Shown here: positions 1 to 5,731 of the stretch, piece after piece
How the letters are laid out: each line of letters begins with the position of its first letter
How positions within the stretch are numbered: position 1 is the stretch's first letter
From: Chloroflexota bacterium
GTDB taxonomy: Bacteria; Chloroflexota; Anaerolineae; Ardenticatenales; Ardenticatenaceae
Reading direction: 5' to 3'
Assembly (NCBI GenBank): GCA_003520455.1
Contig: DOUV01000340.1
Span: forward strand, 1-5,759
DNA length: 5,759 nucleotides
Notes under the pieces: model-generated
The model's database searches: none
Told to the model about the DNA's origin: nothing
What the model saw: only the letters and a program-made list of their open reading frames with translations
Position numbers and translations under genes: made by a program

Positions 1-931
1 TGCCGACCACTGGTGCGGGGGGGCGACGCTGGAGCGTCGCCGGTGCGGCAGCGACAGCGGTGGCCGGCGCTCGAGCGGGGAGCGCCTCGCGGGGAGCGGT
101 CAGATCGGTGCCCGCCCGGAGGTACTCACCCAGCGCACGGGCCAGGTCGTCGGCGTTGGGATAGCGGTCGGCCGGATTTTTGGCCAGTGCTTTCTGCACC
201 AGGAACTCCACACCCCGCGGGACCCGTGGATTGAGTTCGGTCAGGGCCGCCGGGGTATCGTGGAGGTGTTGCAGCGCAATCGCGACCCGGTCCTCCCCCG
301 TGAACGGCACCCGCCCGGTCAGGACTTCGTAGAGGACCACACCGATGCTGTAGACGTCCGATGCCGGAGTCGCCGGCTCGCCCCGGACCTGCTCGGGCGA
401 GAGATAGGCTGTCGTGCCCCAGACGACGCCAGGCTCGGTGAGATTGGCACTGGACATTGCCTTGGCAATCCCGAAGTCGGCGACCTTCGCCTCGCCCCCC
501 GGTGTGATCAAGACGTTACCGGGTTTGATGTCTCGATGGACCAGACCTTTGCGGTGCGCATACCCCACGCCCAACGCCACCTGCCGCGCGATGTTCAGCG
601 CCTGTTTGACCGGGAGCCGACTGCGCTTCTGCAGAATCTGGCGCAGGTCGCTGCCCGGCACGTACTCCATGACAATGTAGTAGCGCCGCCCGTCCTTGCC
701 GACATCGTAGACATTGACAATGTTGGGATGGCTGAAACCGGCCAACGAGCGCGCCTCGCCCAAAAAGCGCTGGAGGAAGGTCTGGTCACCAGCGTATTGC
801 GGGCGCAGCATTTTCACGGCGACGTCACGCCCCAGGCGGAGATCCTGGCCGCGGTAAACCTCGGCCATGCCACCCTCACCGAGGCGCTCAGTCAGCTTGT
901 AGCGGTCGTTCAGAAAAATTGGCTCTTCCAC
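1..931 (-). CDS. PknB-type serine/threonine protein kinase, C-terminus beyond the window
   Basis: Hanks-type kinase that would transfer phosphate from ATP to Ser/Thr of target proteins. All catalytic landmarks are present (numbered from GTG at 931): glycine-rich loop GEGGMAEVY 18-26, VAVK lysine K40, helix-C glutamate E59, catalytic loop HRDIKPGN 132-139 with D134, DFG 152-154, GTTAYLSPE at 172-180, D192 and the late arginine R256. The domain ends near residue 270 and is followed by an Ala/Pro-rich linker (about 280-310) still open at the left edge. A membrane segment and sensor domain usual for PknB would lie outside the window, so this is unproven. The start is uncertain. An in-frame ATG at 1021 would add 30 residues, but those codons have low third-position GC, include TTA and encode nothing kinase-like. 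GTG 931 puts the domain about 10 residues from the N-terminus, as is usual, and lies downstream of a promoter-like site. Neither start has a convincing Shine-Dalgarno sequence. Divergent from the lipid kinase gene. Confidence 0.93.
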   Translation of the reverse strand, partial: MEEPIFLNDRYKLTERLGEGGMAEVYRGQDLRLGRDVAVKMLRPQYAGDQTFLQRFLGEARSLAGFSHPNIVNVYDVGKDGRRYYIVMEYVPGSDLRQILQKRSRLPVKQALNIARQVALGVGYAHRKGLVHRDIKPGNVLITPGGEAKVADFGIAKAMSSANLTEPGVVWGTTAYLSPEQVRGEPATPASDVYSIGVVLYEVLTGRVPFTGEDRVAIALQHLHDTPAALTELNPRVPRGVEFLVQKALAKNPADRYPNADDLARALGEYLRAGTDLTAPREALPARAPATAVAAAPATLQRRPPAPVVG

Positions 932-970
932 GCGTAGCGATTGTCCCTGGGGTGGGTCCGCACTGGGCGT

Positions 971-999
971 ATTGTAGTGAAGTCGGGTGCCCTCACCAA
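971..999 (-). promoter_or_regulatory. Possible sigma70-type promoter of the kinase gene
   Basis: Read on the minus strand, TTGGTG (999-994) and TACAAT (976-971) are separated by 17 bp. The -10 box matches TATAAT at five of six positions and the -35 box matches TTGACA at three. Transcription would begin near 964, leaving a leader of about 30 nt to GTG 931 and excluding the ATG at 1021. The -35 box resembles that of the secG promoter (TTGGTC). Sequence inference only. Confidence 0.4.
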
Positions 1000-1060
1000 A
1001 TAAACGTTCTGCTGCCAGCATTCGGCGATCAACTGCGGGGATGATCTTTAGGCTGATTGG

Positions 1061-1072
1061 GCGCGATCGCGC
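1061..1072. repeat. 12-bp perfect palindrome in the divergent promoter region
   Basis: GCGCGATCGCGC is a perfect 12-bp palindrome between the divergent kinase and lipid kinase genes. A second perfect palindrome, GAACGTTC, lies at 1083-1090. Both are upstream of the lipid kinase -10 box and could be operator sites. Palindromes of alternating GC are also easily produced by composition in GC-rich DNA, so no regulator is proposed. Confidence 0.35.
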
Positions 1073-1090
1073 AGCGCGTTGCGAACGTTC

Positions 1091-1119
1091 TGGCGTACCG
1101 TCCAAAGGCCCGCTATAAT
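1091..1119 (+). promoter_or_regulatory. Promoter of the lipid kinase gene, probably giving a leaderless mRNA
   Basis: A perfect TATAAT lies at 1114-1119. The hexamer 17 bp upstream, TGGCGT at 1091-1096, is a poor -35 box. Only 8 nt separate the -10 box from the ATG at 1128, so a normal start 6-8 nt downstream of the box falls at 1125-1128, at or just before the start codon. No Shine-Dalgarno sequence exists before the ATG, which agrees with leaderless translation. Confidence 0.75.
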
Positions 1120-1127
1120 CGTTTGTT

Positions 1128-2075
1128 ATGAACGCCACGCTGATCTTTAACCCCGCTGCCGGGCAGCGTGAGGTCCGCGACAGCCTGCGCCGGGCGGTTG
1201 GCCGGCTGGTGGAGGCCGATTGGACGGTGCGCTGGCGCGAGACGAGCCCCACAATCAACGCCACCGCGTTGGCCCGCGCCGCCGCCGACGAGGGGAGCGA
1301 GATTGTCATCGCGGCGGGTGGCGACGGGACGATCAACGAAGTCATCAACGGCATCGTTGGTTCGCCCGCCCGGCTTGGTATCATGCCGGTTGGCACAGCC
1401 AACATCTGGGCGATCGAGAGTGGCGTCGCCACTGCGCCGCCGCTTCTGGCCCAAAACCTCGATCGGGCCGTAGAGGTCTTGCTCGCCGGTGAGACGGTGA
1501 CGATCGATCTCGGGCGGGCGGATGGACGCTACTTCCTGCTGATGGCTGGGATCGGGTTCGATGCCCTCGTGACGGCCCTGGTGGAGCCGCAGATCAAACG
1601 GCGGGTCGGGGGGCTGGCCTATGGCTGGGCAGCCCTCAAGACGGTCTGGTCGTATCGAGGAACTCGAGCTACGATCGTGGTGGATGGGCAGGAGATCCGT
1701 AGCCGCGTCGTGCTGATCACCATCAGCAACAGCCGGCTCTATGCCGGCCTGCCGCTCGCGCCAGACGCCAGTCTCACGGACGGACTCTTCGATATTACTG
1801 TCTTCACCGGACATGGGTGGCCGGCAATTCTGCGGCATACCGGTTTGGTCGTGTTAGGCTCGCACGTGCGGGCCCCAGAGGTGATGCGTCGCCGCGGGCG
1901 GCGGGTGGACATCGAAACCAATGAGCCGTTGCCGGTTCAGGTCGATGCCGAACCGATTGGCCAGACGCCGATGCATTTCGAGGTGGTGCCACAGATATTG
2001 AGGGTGATCGTTCCAACGCAGGTGGCCCAACAGTTGCTTGTAAGCCCCCACACTGAGAACGCCGGCCGCCACTAA
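1128..2075 (+). CDS. Diacylglycerol kinase family lipid kinase (DagK/YegS/BmrU type)
   Basis: Soluble lipid kinase of the DAGK catalytic-domain family (NAD kinase-like fold), expected to phosphorylate diacylglycerol or a related lipid at the membrane with ATP. Visible motifs in the 315 residues are: NPAAG 8-12 near the N-terminus; the nucleotide-binding GGDGTINEVINGI 64-76; PVGTANIWA 87-95; GIGFDA 141-146; DGLFD 218-222; and QVDAEP 271-276, the counterpart of the usual DGE motif, with Asp273 and Glu275 kept and Gly changed to Ala. Length and motif order fit a complete bacterial family member, with no membrane segments. The exact lipid cannot be read from sequence; undecaprenol and sphingoid-base kinases share the fold. 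ATG 1128 is chosen because it sits 8 nt after a TATAAT box and starts right at the family's first beta strand. The antiporter gene follows after 66 nt and could share the transcript. Confidence 0.93.
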   Translation: MNATLIFNPAAGQREVRDSLRRAVGRLVEADWTVRWRETSPTINATALARAAADEGSEIVIAAGGDGTINEVINGIVGSPARLGIMPVGTANIWAIESGVATAPPLLAQNLDRAVEVLLAGETVTIDLGRADGRYFLLMAGIGFDALVTALVEPQIKRRVGGLAYGWAALKTVWSYRGTRATIVVDGQEIRSRVVLITISNSRLYAGLPLAPDASLTDGLFDITVFTGHGWPAILRHTGLVVLGSHVRAPEVMRRRGRRVDIETNEPLPVQVDAEPIGQTPMHFEVVPQILRVIVPTQVAQQLLVSPHTENAGRH

Positions 2076-2130
2076 CCCCCCCGCGCCCAGCGCCAGTTTG
2101 CTGCGTCTCTGTTGCCCGGCACGCACCTCT

Positions 2131-2135
2131 CGGAG
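2131..2135 (+). promoter_or_regulatory. Shine-Dalgarno site deciding the antiporter start
   Basis: CGGAG at 2131-2135 lies 6 nt before GTG 2142, a proper spacing. The longer in-frame TTG at 2112 has no such sequence before it, so GTG 2142 is preferred. Confidence 0.7.
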
Positions 2136-2141
2136 ATTCTC

Positions 2142-3344
2142 GTGACACGTACCAAACGATCGAAGTCGAAACCATCGAAACCCCGACCAGCGCTAATGAA
2201 AGCGCCCAAACCCCCGAAGCCCGCTCAGCCCTGGTACCGGACCCTGCCTTTGTGGATGTACATCCTGCTGGCGCTCGGCGCGGCCGGTGTTGGGGCTCGA
2301 TTCCTGGCCGCGCCGGCGTGGCTGATCTTCGTGCTGGCGGCCGCCGGACTCATCCCCCTTGCCGGATTGATTGGGCGCTCGACGGAGGATCTGGCGGTCT
2401 ACATCGGGCCGAAATGGGGCGGGCTCCTCAATGCGACTTTCGGCAATGCTGCCGAGTTGATCATCGCCGGCGTGGCACTCCAGGCCGGACTCCTGGGTCT
2501 CGTGAAGGCCTCGATCACCGGCTCGATCATCGGAAACGTGCTGCTGGTGTTGGGGAGTGGCCTCATTCTGGGGGGCCTCCGCCACGGCGTCCAAACGTTC
2601 GACCAGCGCGAGGCCGGCCACAATGCCTCGCTGTTGATGATGGCCCTCTTCGGCCTCCTCCTGCCGGCCATTTTCAACATCGCCGTTCCCCGGCAGCAGG
2701 TGCTCTTGGAGGAGATTAGCGTGGTGGTCGCCGTCATCCTGATCGTCCTTTACGTTCTCTACATCCTCTACGGCTTTACGGCCGCTGAGCCTGAGCCGCT
2801 CCGGCGCGAGCTCCAACCGGAGCCCCAGGAGGAGCAGCACGAACCGTGGCCCCGGAGCGTGGCCCTGGGCGTCCTGGCCGTTGCGACCATCGCCACCGTA
2901 GTGCTCAGCGAGATGCTCGTGGGTACGGTCGAGGCGGTGACCGAGGCCCTGGGCATCAGTGAGTTTTTCATCGGCGTCATCATCGTGCCGATCATCGGCA
3001 ACGTCGCCGAGCATTTCAGCGGGATCGTCCTGGCCAGCAAGAACAAGATGGATATTGCGCTCGGTATCGCCGCCGGCTCATCCACCCAGGTCGCCTTGCT
3101 GGTGGCACCGCTCCTGGTCCTCCTCGGCTTGCTCTTCTGGCAGATCAACGTGATCTCGACCCCGCTGGACCTGGTCTTCGTCCCGATGGAGATCGCCGCA
3201 GTCGGGGCCGCCGCGATTATCTTTAACTACATCAGCCACGACGGTGAGACCACCTGGTTAGAGGGGGCCATTCTGGTGGGACTCTACGTGATGCTGGCGG
3301 TCGTCTTTTTCTTCCTGCCCTTCAGTGAGGCGACGGCGCATTAG
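2142..3344 (+). CDS. Calcium/proton antiporter, CaxA family (Ca2+:cation antiporter superfamily)
   Basis: Integral membrane exchanger expected to export Ca2+ (possibly other cations) in exchange for protons. The 400 residues contain about ten or eleven hydrophobic segments in two halves, separated by an acidic Glu/Pro-rich loop at about 214-235. Each half carries the hallmark alpha-repeat: NATFGNAAEL at 97-106 with Glu105, and GNVAEH at 286-291 with Glu290; GSSTQVALL at 312-320 continues the second repeat. These glutamates are the cation-binding residues of the family. The first 30 residues are an unusual Lys/Pro-rich, very basic cytoplasmic tail. GTG 2142 is chosen for its Shine-Dalgarno sequence; TTG 2112 would add ten residues, and ATG 2196 would remove most of the tail but lacks a site. 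It lies 66 nt after the lipid kinase gene, with no promoter seen between, and is followed by a 332-bp structured gap. Ion specificity is inferred from the family. Confidence 0.92.
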   Translation: MTRTKRSKSKPSKPRPALMKAPKPPKPAQPWYRTLPLWMYILLALGAAGVGARFLAAPAWLIFVLAAAGLIPLAGLIGRSTEDLAVYIGPKWGGLLNATFGNAAELIIAGVALQAGLLGLVKASITGSIIGNVLLVLGSGLILGGLRHGVQTFDQREAGHNASLLMMALFGLLLPAIFNIAVPRQQVLLEEISVVVAVILIVLYVLYILYGFTAAEPEPLRRELQPEPQEEQHEPWPRSVALGVLAVATIATVVLSEMLVGTVEAVTEALGISEFFIGVIIVPIIGNVAEHFSGIVLASKNKMDIALGIAAGSSTQVALLVAPLLVLLGLLFWQINVISTPLDLVFVPMEIAAVGAAAIIFNYISHDGETTWLEGAILVGLYVMLAVVFFFLPFSEATAH

Positions 3345-3347
3345 GGC

Positions 3348-3604
3348 GGTCAACGGATGGGGCTTCGTCCGTCAACGGATAACGACAACGGGTGGGTGCA
3401 GCGTATCCTGTACGAGTAGCGAAAGGCGATAGACGGACAGCACGTACCGGATGAACTGATCGCTCCTATTGGTGTCGCGTGTGTGAGTGCATCGCGCTCG
3501 CACACGCTCCACACCCTATTCCGTACGAGCGGAACGGATAAGGGAGGGGCCAATCGATGGTGGGAGGTTCCGTTGAGCCTGCCTGGCGAACCCATCCGTT
3601 CACC
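3348..3604. repeat. Nested imperfect palindromic element (MITE-like or structured RNA)
   Basis: The gap between the antiporter and secG has no credible gene but strong inverted symmetry. The ends GGTCAACGGATGGG (3348-3361) and CCCATCCGTTCACC (3591-3604) are reverse complements at 13 of 14 positions. Inside them TCAACGGA (3372-3379) faces TCCGTTGA (3569-3576), and a long imperfect stem-loop fills 3440-3530. The left end is 3 nt after the antiporter stop and the right end is 4 bp before the secG -35 box. The layout recalls a miniature inverted-repeat element, but I see no target-site duplication and no second copy in this window. A structured RNA or the antiporter's 3' end is the alternative. 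Confidence 0.5.
3440..3530. other. Long imperfect stem-loop within the intergenic element
   Basis: The inner hairpin pairs GCGTGTGTGAG (3477-3487) with CTCGCACACGC (3497-3507): 11 bp including one G-U, with a 9-nt loop. It is extended by GGTGT (3471-3475) with ACACC (3511-3515) across a small internal loop. An outer helix pairs GTACCGGA (3444-3451) with TCCGTAC (3520-3526) with one bulged C, plus further pairs at 3440-3443/3527-3530 with one mismatch. There is no T-run after it, so it is not a typical intrinsic terminator. Confidence 0.55.
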
Positions 3605-3608
3605 GGAT

Positions 3609-3637
3609 TTGGTCCTTCGTCTCTATCGATGTATAAT
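3609..3637 (+). promoter_or_regulatory. secG promoter
   Basis: TTGGTC at 3609-3614 and a perfect TATAAT at 3632-3637 are separated by 17 bp. The expected start near 3644 gives a leader of about 33 nt with a good Shine-Dalgarno sequence (GAGGGG, 3664-3669). Together with the terminator at 3918-3950 this makes secG a potential single-gene transcript of about 300 nt. Confidence 0.75.
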
Positions 3638-3676
3638 CACCAGGTAGGTTTCGACGTCTACGTGAGGGGATAATCT

Positions 3677-3898
3677 GTGGCGGCTGCTATTTATATTGCA
3701 CTCATTCTCATTTCAGTCGGCCTCGTTGCCGTTGTGATTTTGCAGGCGAAGGGTGCCGGTCTGGGCGGTATCTTCGGCGGCACCGACACGGTCTACAAGA
3801 GCCGTCGGGGGGTGGAAAAGACGCTTTTCCAGTTGACGATCCTGCTGGCGGTGCTCTTTTTCCTGCTCGACTTCATCGCTGTGATCCTTCGTAGTTAA
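3677..3898 (+). CDS. secG: Preprotein translocase subunit SecG
   Basis: Small membrane subunit of the SecYEG translocon, which assists SecA-driven protein export. The 73 residues show the whole family layout: a first membrane segment at about 3-22, the glycine-rich cytoplasmic loop LQAKGAGLGGIFGG at 22-35, a conserved stretch running through YKSRRGVEKTL at 40-50, and a second membrane segment at about 52-71. Length is normal for a bacterial SecG. GTG 3677 is chosen because GAGGGG (3664-3669) lies 7 nt upstream and the first membrane segment starts at once. It has its own promoter just downstream of the palindromic element and a strong terminator after its stop. A solute-binding protein that itself needs Sec export comes next; this need not mean a functional link. 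Confidence 0.95.
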   Translation: MAAAIYIALILISVGLVAVVILQAKGAGLGGIFGGTDTVYKSRRGVEKTLFQLTILLAVLFFLLDFIAVILRS

Positions 3899-3917
3899 GG
3901 ATGAGACTCTGGACCCA

Positions 3918-3950
3918 ACGCGCCCCTGGCGAGGGGCGCGTCCTCTTTTT
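3918..3950 (+). terminator. Intrinsic terminator after secG
   Basis: ACGCGCCCC (3918-3926) and GGGGCGCGT (3933-3941) form a perfect 9-bp stem with a 6-nt loop, followed by CCTCTTTTT. It begins 19 nt after the secG stop and is the clearest terminator in the window. It ends 6 nt before the next gene's start codon, so its strength bears directly on that gene's expression. Confidence 0.88.
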
Positions 3951-3956
3951 GGAGAG

Positions 3957-5618
3957 ATGACCCAATATCTGCGATGGCAAGCCCTGATCGCGCTGAGCGG
4001 TATCTTGCTGTTCTCTTCCGTGCTTGTCTCGCTCTCCCAGAGTCTGACCACGACCTTCGTTCCTGAGCGCGGCGGTACGTACATTGAGGGTGTCATCGAT
4101 CAGCCGGGCAATCTCAACCCCCTCTTCCTCGAGAGCCGAACCGACGAGGATATCGGCGCCCTGGTCTTCCGTGGACTGACGAGGGCCACGGCCGACGGCC
4201 GGATCCAACCCGATCTGGCCACGCGCTGGGAGATCAGCCCCGATAGTCTCAGCTATACCTTCCACCTGCGGGATGATGTCTTCTGGCACGATGGCGAGCC
4301 ATTCAGCGCCGCCGACGCGATCTACACCATCGGTGTGCTCCAGGACCCGACCTACGCCGGCAACCTCGCCCTGGCCGAGGTCTGGCGCACGGTCCGGGTT
4401 GAGGTGTTGGACCCTCTGACTGTCCGCGTCACGCTCCCCGAGCCCTACGCACCCTTCCTCAGCTTCACGACCTTTGGAATCCTCCCCAGCCACTTGCTCG
4501 GGGACTACAGCGCATCCGAATTGCCCGGGCTACCCTTCAGCCGTCACCCGATCGGCACGGGGCGATGGCGCCTCGCGGACGAGAACGCCGATTCCATCAC
4601 GTTGCAGGCCTTTCCCGATTTCTACGGGCCGCCGCCGTTGCTGGACAGGCTCACCCTGCGTTTCTACCCGGATGCGACCGCTCTCTTCGAGGGCTACCGT
4701 CGCGGCGAAATCATGGGCCTTGGCCGGGTGCGGCCGCAGGATGTGAATCGTGTGGTCCAAGAACCGACGCTGACGCTGTGGAGCGCCCCGCTGGACGGCT
4801 TCACCGGGATTGTTCTGAATCTTGCCCATCCACTCTTCGCAGACCCGGCCGTCCGCCAGGCGCTCCTCTACGGCCTGAACCGGCCGGCGTTGATCGCCCA
4901 AATCTTGAGCGGGCAGGGACTGGTGGCCAACAGCTTCATCGTTCCGACAAACTGGGCCTACAATCCCGGAATCAAACAGTATCCCTTCAATCCCGCTCGG
5001 GCCCGCCAGCTTCTCGAGCAGGCAGGGTGGGTGGATCAGAATGGCGACGGCGTCCGCGAGAAGGACGGTCTCTCGTTTGCGTTTTCGCTTGTCACGAACG
5101 AGGAGGATCCTCAACGTGTCCGCCTGGTCGAGGCGATCGCCCGCCAGTGGGCCGCCGTGGGAGTCAAGGTCGAGGTCAAAACGGTCAGCTTCGCCAGCCT
5201 GACCCAGGACGTGCTCCGCCCGCGGAACTTCGATGCCGTGATGATCACGCTCTTGGACCTCCCCACCGACCCCGATCCATACCCGCTGTTCCATTCTTCG
5301 CAGACGAAGGGCGACGGGCGCAATTTCGCCGGTTTCGTCAACGAGCGGGCCGACCGTCTGATGGTTGAGGGTCGCCACGTGATAGATGAGAAGGTCCGCC
5401 GCGAGCTTTACTTCGACGTCCAGGAGCTCTTCGCCGAGCAACTCCCGATCCTGCCACTCTACCACCCGGTCTACAGCTATGCCTTTGATACTCGCGTGCG
5501 CAATGTCCAGATTGGCCCGCTCAACCGACCGAGCGAGCGCTTCTGGACGCTTCCAAACTGGTTCATCAAGACCCGGCGTGTCATTCGGGCCGAAACCTCT
5601 TCGACCCCCGCTCCTTGA
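3957..5618 (+). CDS. Family 5 extracellular solute-binding protein (peptide/nickel ABC transporter type)
   Basis: Extracytoplasmic binding protein of the SBP_bac_5 (DppA/OppA-like) family, which captures oligopeptides or other ligands for an ABC importer. The 553 residues show the family pattern: GVIDQPGNLNPLF at 45-57, LVFRGLTR at 69-76, then LATRWEISPDSLSYTFHLRDDVFWHDGEPFSAAD spread over 87-120, HPIGTGRWRL at 197-206, NLAHPLFADPAVRQALLYGLNR at 288-309, and the AGWVDQNGDGVREKDG loop at 356-371, whose D-x-N-x-D-G spacing resembles a calcium-binding loop but lacks the final Glu. Residues 8-28 are a hydrophobic signal or anchor with no lipobox cysteine, so the protein is probably membrane-tethered or cleaved rather than lipid-anchored. 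The ligand is unknown. No permease or ATPase genes lie beside it. ATG 3957 follows GGAG by only 2 nt, too close for a standard site, and comes 6 nt after the secG terminator. No better start is visible. Confidence 0.92.
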   Translation: MTQYLRWQALIALSGILLFSSVLVSLSQSLTTTFVPERGGTYIEGVIDQPGNLNPLFLESRTDEDIGALVFRGLTRATADGRIQPDLATRWEISPDSLSYTFHLRDDVFWHDGEPFSAADAIYTIGVLQDPTYAGNLALAEVWRTVRVEVLDPLTVRVTLPEPYAPFLSFTTFGILPSHLLGDYSASELPGLPFSRHPIGTGRWRLADENADSITLQAFPDFYGPPPLLDRLTLRFYPDATALFEGYRRGEIMGLGRVRPQDVNRVVQEPTLTLWSAPLDGFTGIVLNLAHPLFADPAVRQALLYGLNRPALIAQILSGQGLVANSFIVPTNWAYNPGIKQYPFNPARARQLLEQAGWVDQNGDGVREKDGLSFAFSLVTNEEDPQRVRLVEAIARQWAAVGVKVEVKTVSFASLTQDVLRPRNFDAVMITLLDLPTDPDPYPLFHSSQTKGDGRNFAGFVNERADRLMVEGRHVIDEKVRRELYFDVQELFAEQLPILPLYHPVYSYAFDTRVRNVQIGPLNRPSERFWTLPNWFIKTRRVIRAETSSTPAP

Positions 5619-5648
5619 GCCCGCGCCGCGGCGCTCGTGTCCGCGGGC
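5619..5648 (+). terminator. Possible weak terminator hairpin after the solute-binding protein
   Basis: GCCCGCG (5619-5625) pairs with CGCGGGC (5642-5648), starting directly after the stop codon, around a GC-rich 16-nt loop that contains CCGCGG. There is no T-run after it (the next bases are C/G-rich and then ATTTC), so it is not a canonical intrinsic terminator. It could stop RNA decay or act with Rho. Confidence 0.35.
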
Positions 5649-5686
5649 CGGCTCCATTTCACCTGCCACTTTGACGGGGTGTCCTT

Positions 5687-5714
5687 TTGACAAGCACGGC
5701 AGGCGGCCTATAAT
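5687..5714 (+). promoter_or_regulatory. Consensus sigma70-type promoter of the tRNA-Leu gene
   Basis: A perfect TTGACA (5687-5692) and a perfect TATAAT (5709-5714) are separated by 16 bp. Transcription should start near 5721, about 10 nt before the mature tRNA 5' end. This is the strongest promoter in the window, as expected for a stable RNA gene. A second TTGAC lies 16 bp upstream at 5671-5675. Confidence 0.88.
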
Positions 5715-5731
5715 TCCGAGCCATCACTACT

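Noticed and set aside
260..937. Open frame of 225 codons on the plus strand
   Set aside because: It lies antisense to the kinase gene, whose catalytic motifs are all intact on the minus strand. Its protein is Arg/Asp/His-rich with no recognisable domain.
1854..2126. Minus-strand open frame of 90 codons whose first residues look like a basic N-terminus plus a hydrophobic segment
   Set aside because: It overlaps the conserved C-terminal part of the lipid kinase in antisense. The hydrophobic stretch is short and the rest is His/Arg-rich and domain-free.
2076..2141. Promoter or terminator between the lipid kinase and antiporter genes
   Set aside because: No -10/-35 pair and no hairpin with a T-run is visible; the C-rich run after the stop codon has no pairing partner nearby.
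2193..3014. Long minus-strand open frame of 273 codons inside the antiporter gene
   Set aside because: It is Asp/Glu/Gln/His-rich, as expected for the antisense of hydrophobic membrane helices, while the plus strand has both alpha-repeat motifs.
3350..3595. Possible small minus-strand gene of 81 codons in the antiporter-secG gap
   Set aside because: Ser/Pro/Arg-rich with no domain or membrane pattern. The same bases form the nested inverted repeats, which explain the region better than coding does.
3345..3676. Known structured RNAs (signal recognition particle RNA, RNase P RNA, tmRNA, common riboswitches) in the gap
   Set aside because: I looked for their conserved core sequences and saw none. 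6S RNA cannot be excluded by eye because it is defined by shape, but there is no convincing central open bubble.
4530..5693. Minus-strand open frame of 387 codons
   Set aside because: It is antisense to the solute-binding protein, has no recognisable domain, and would run across the tRNA promoter region. It is a GC-rich shadow frame.
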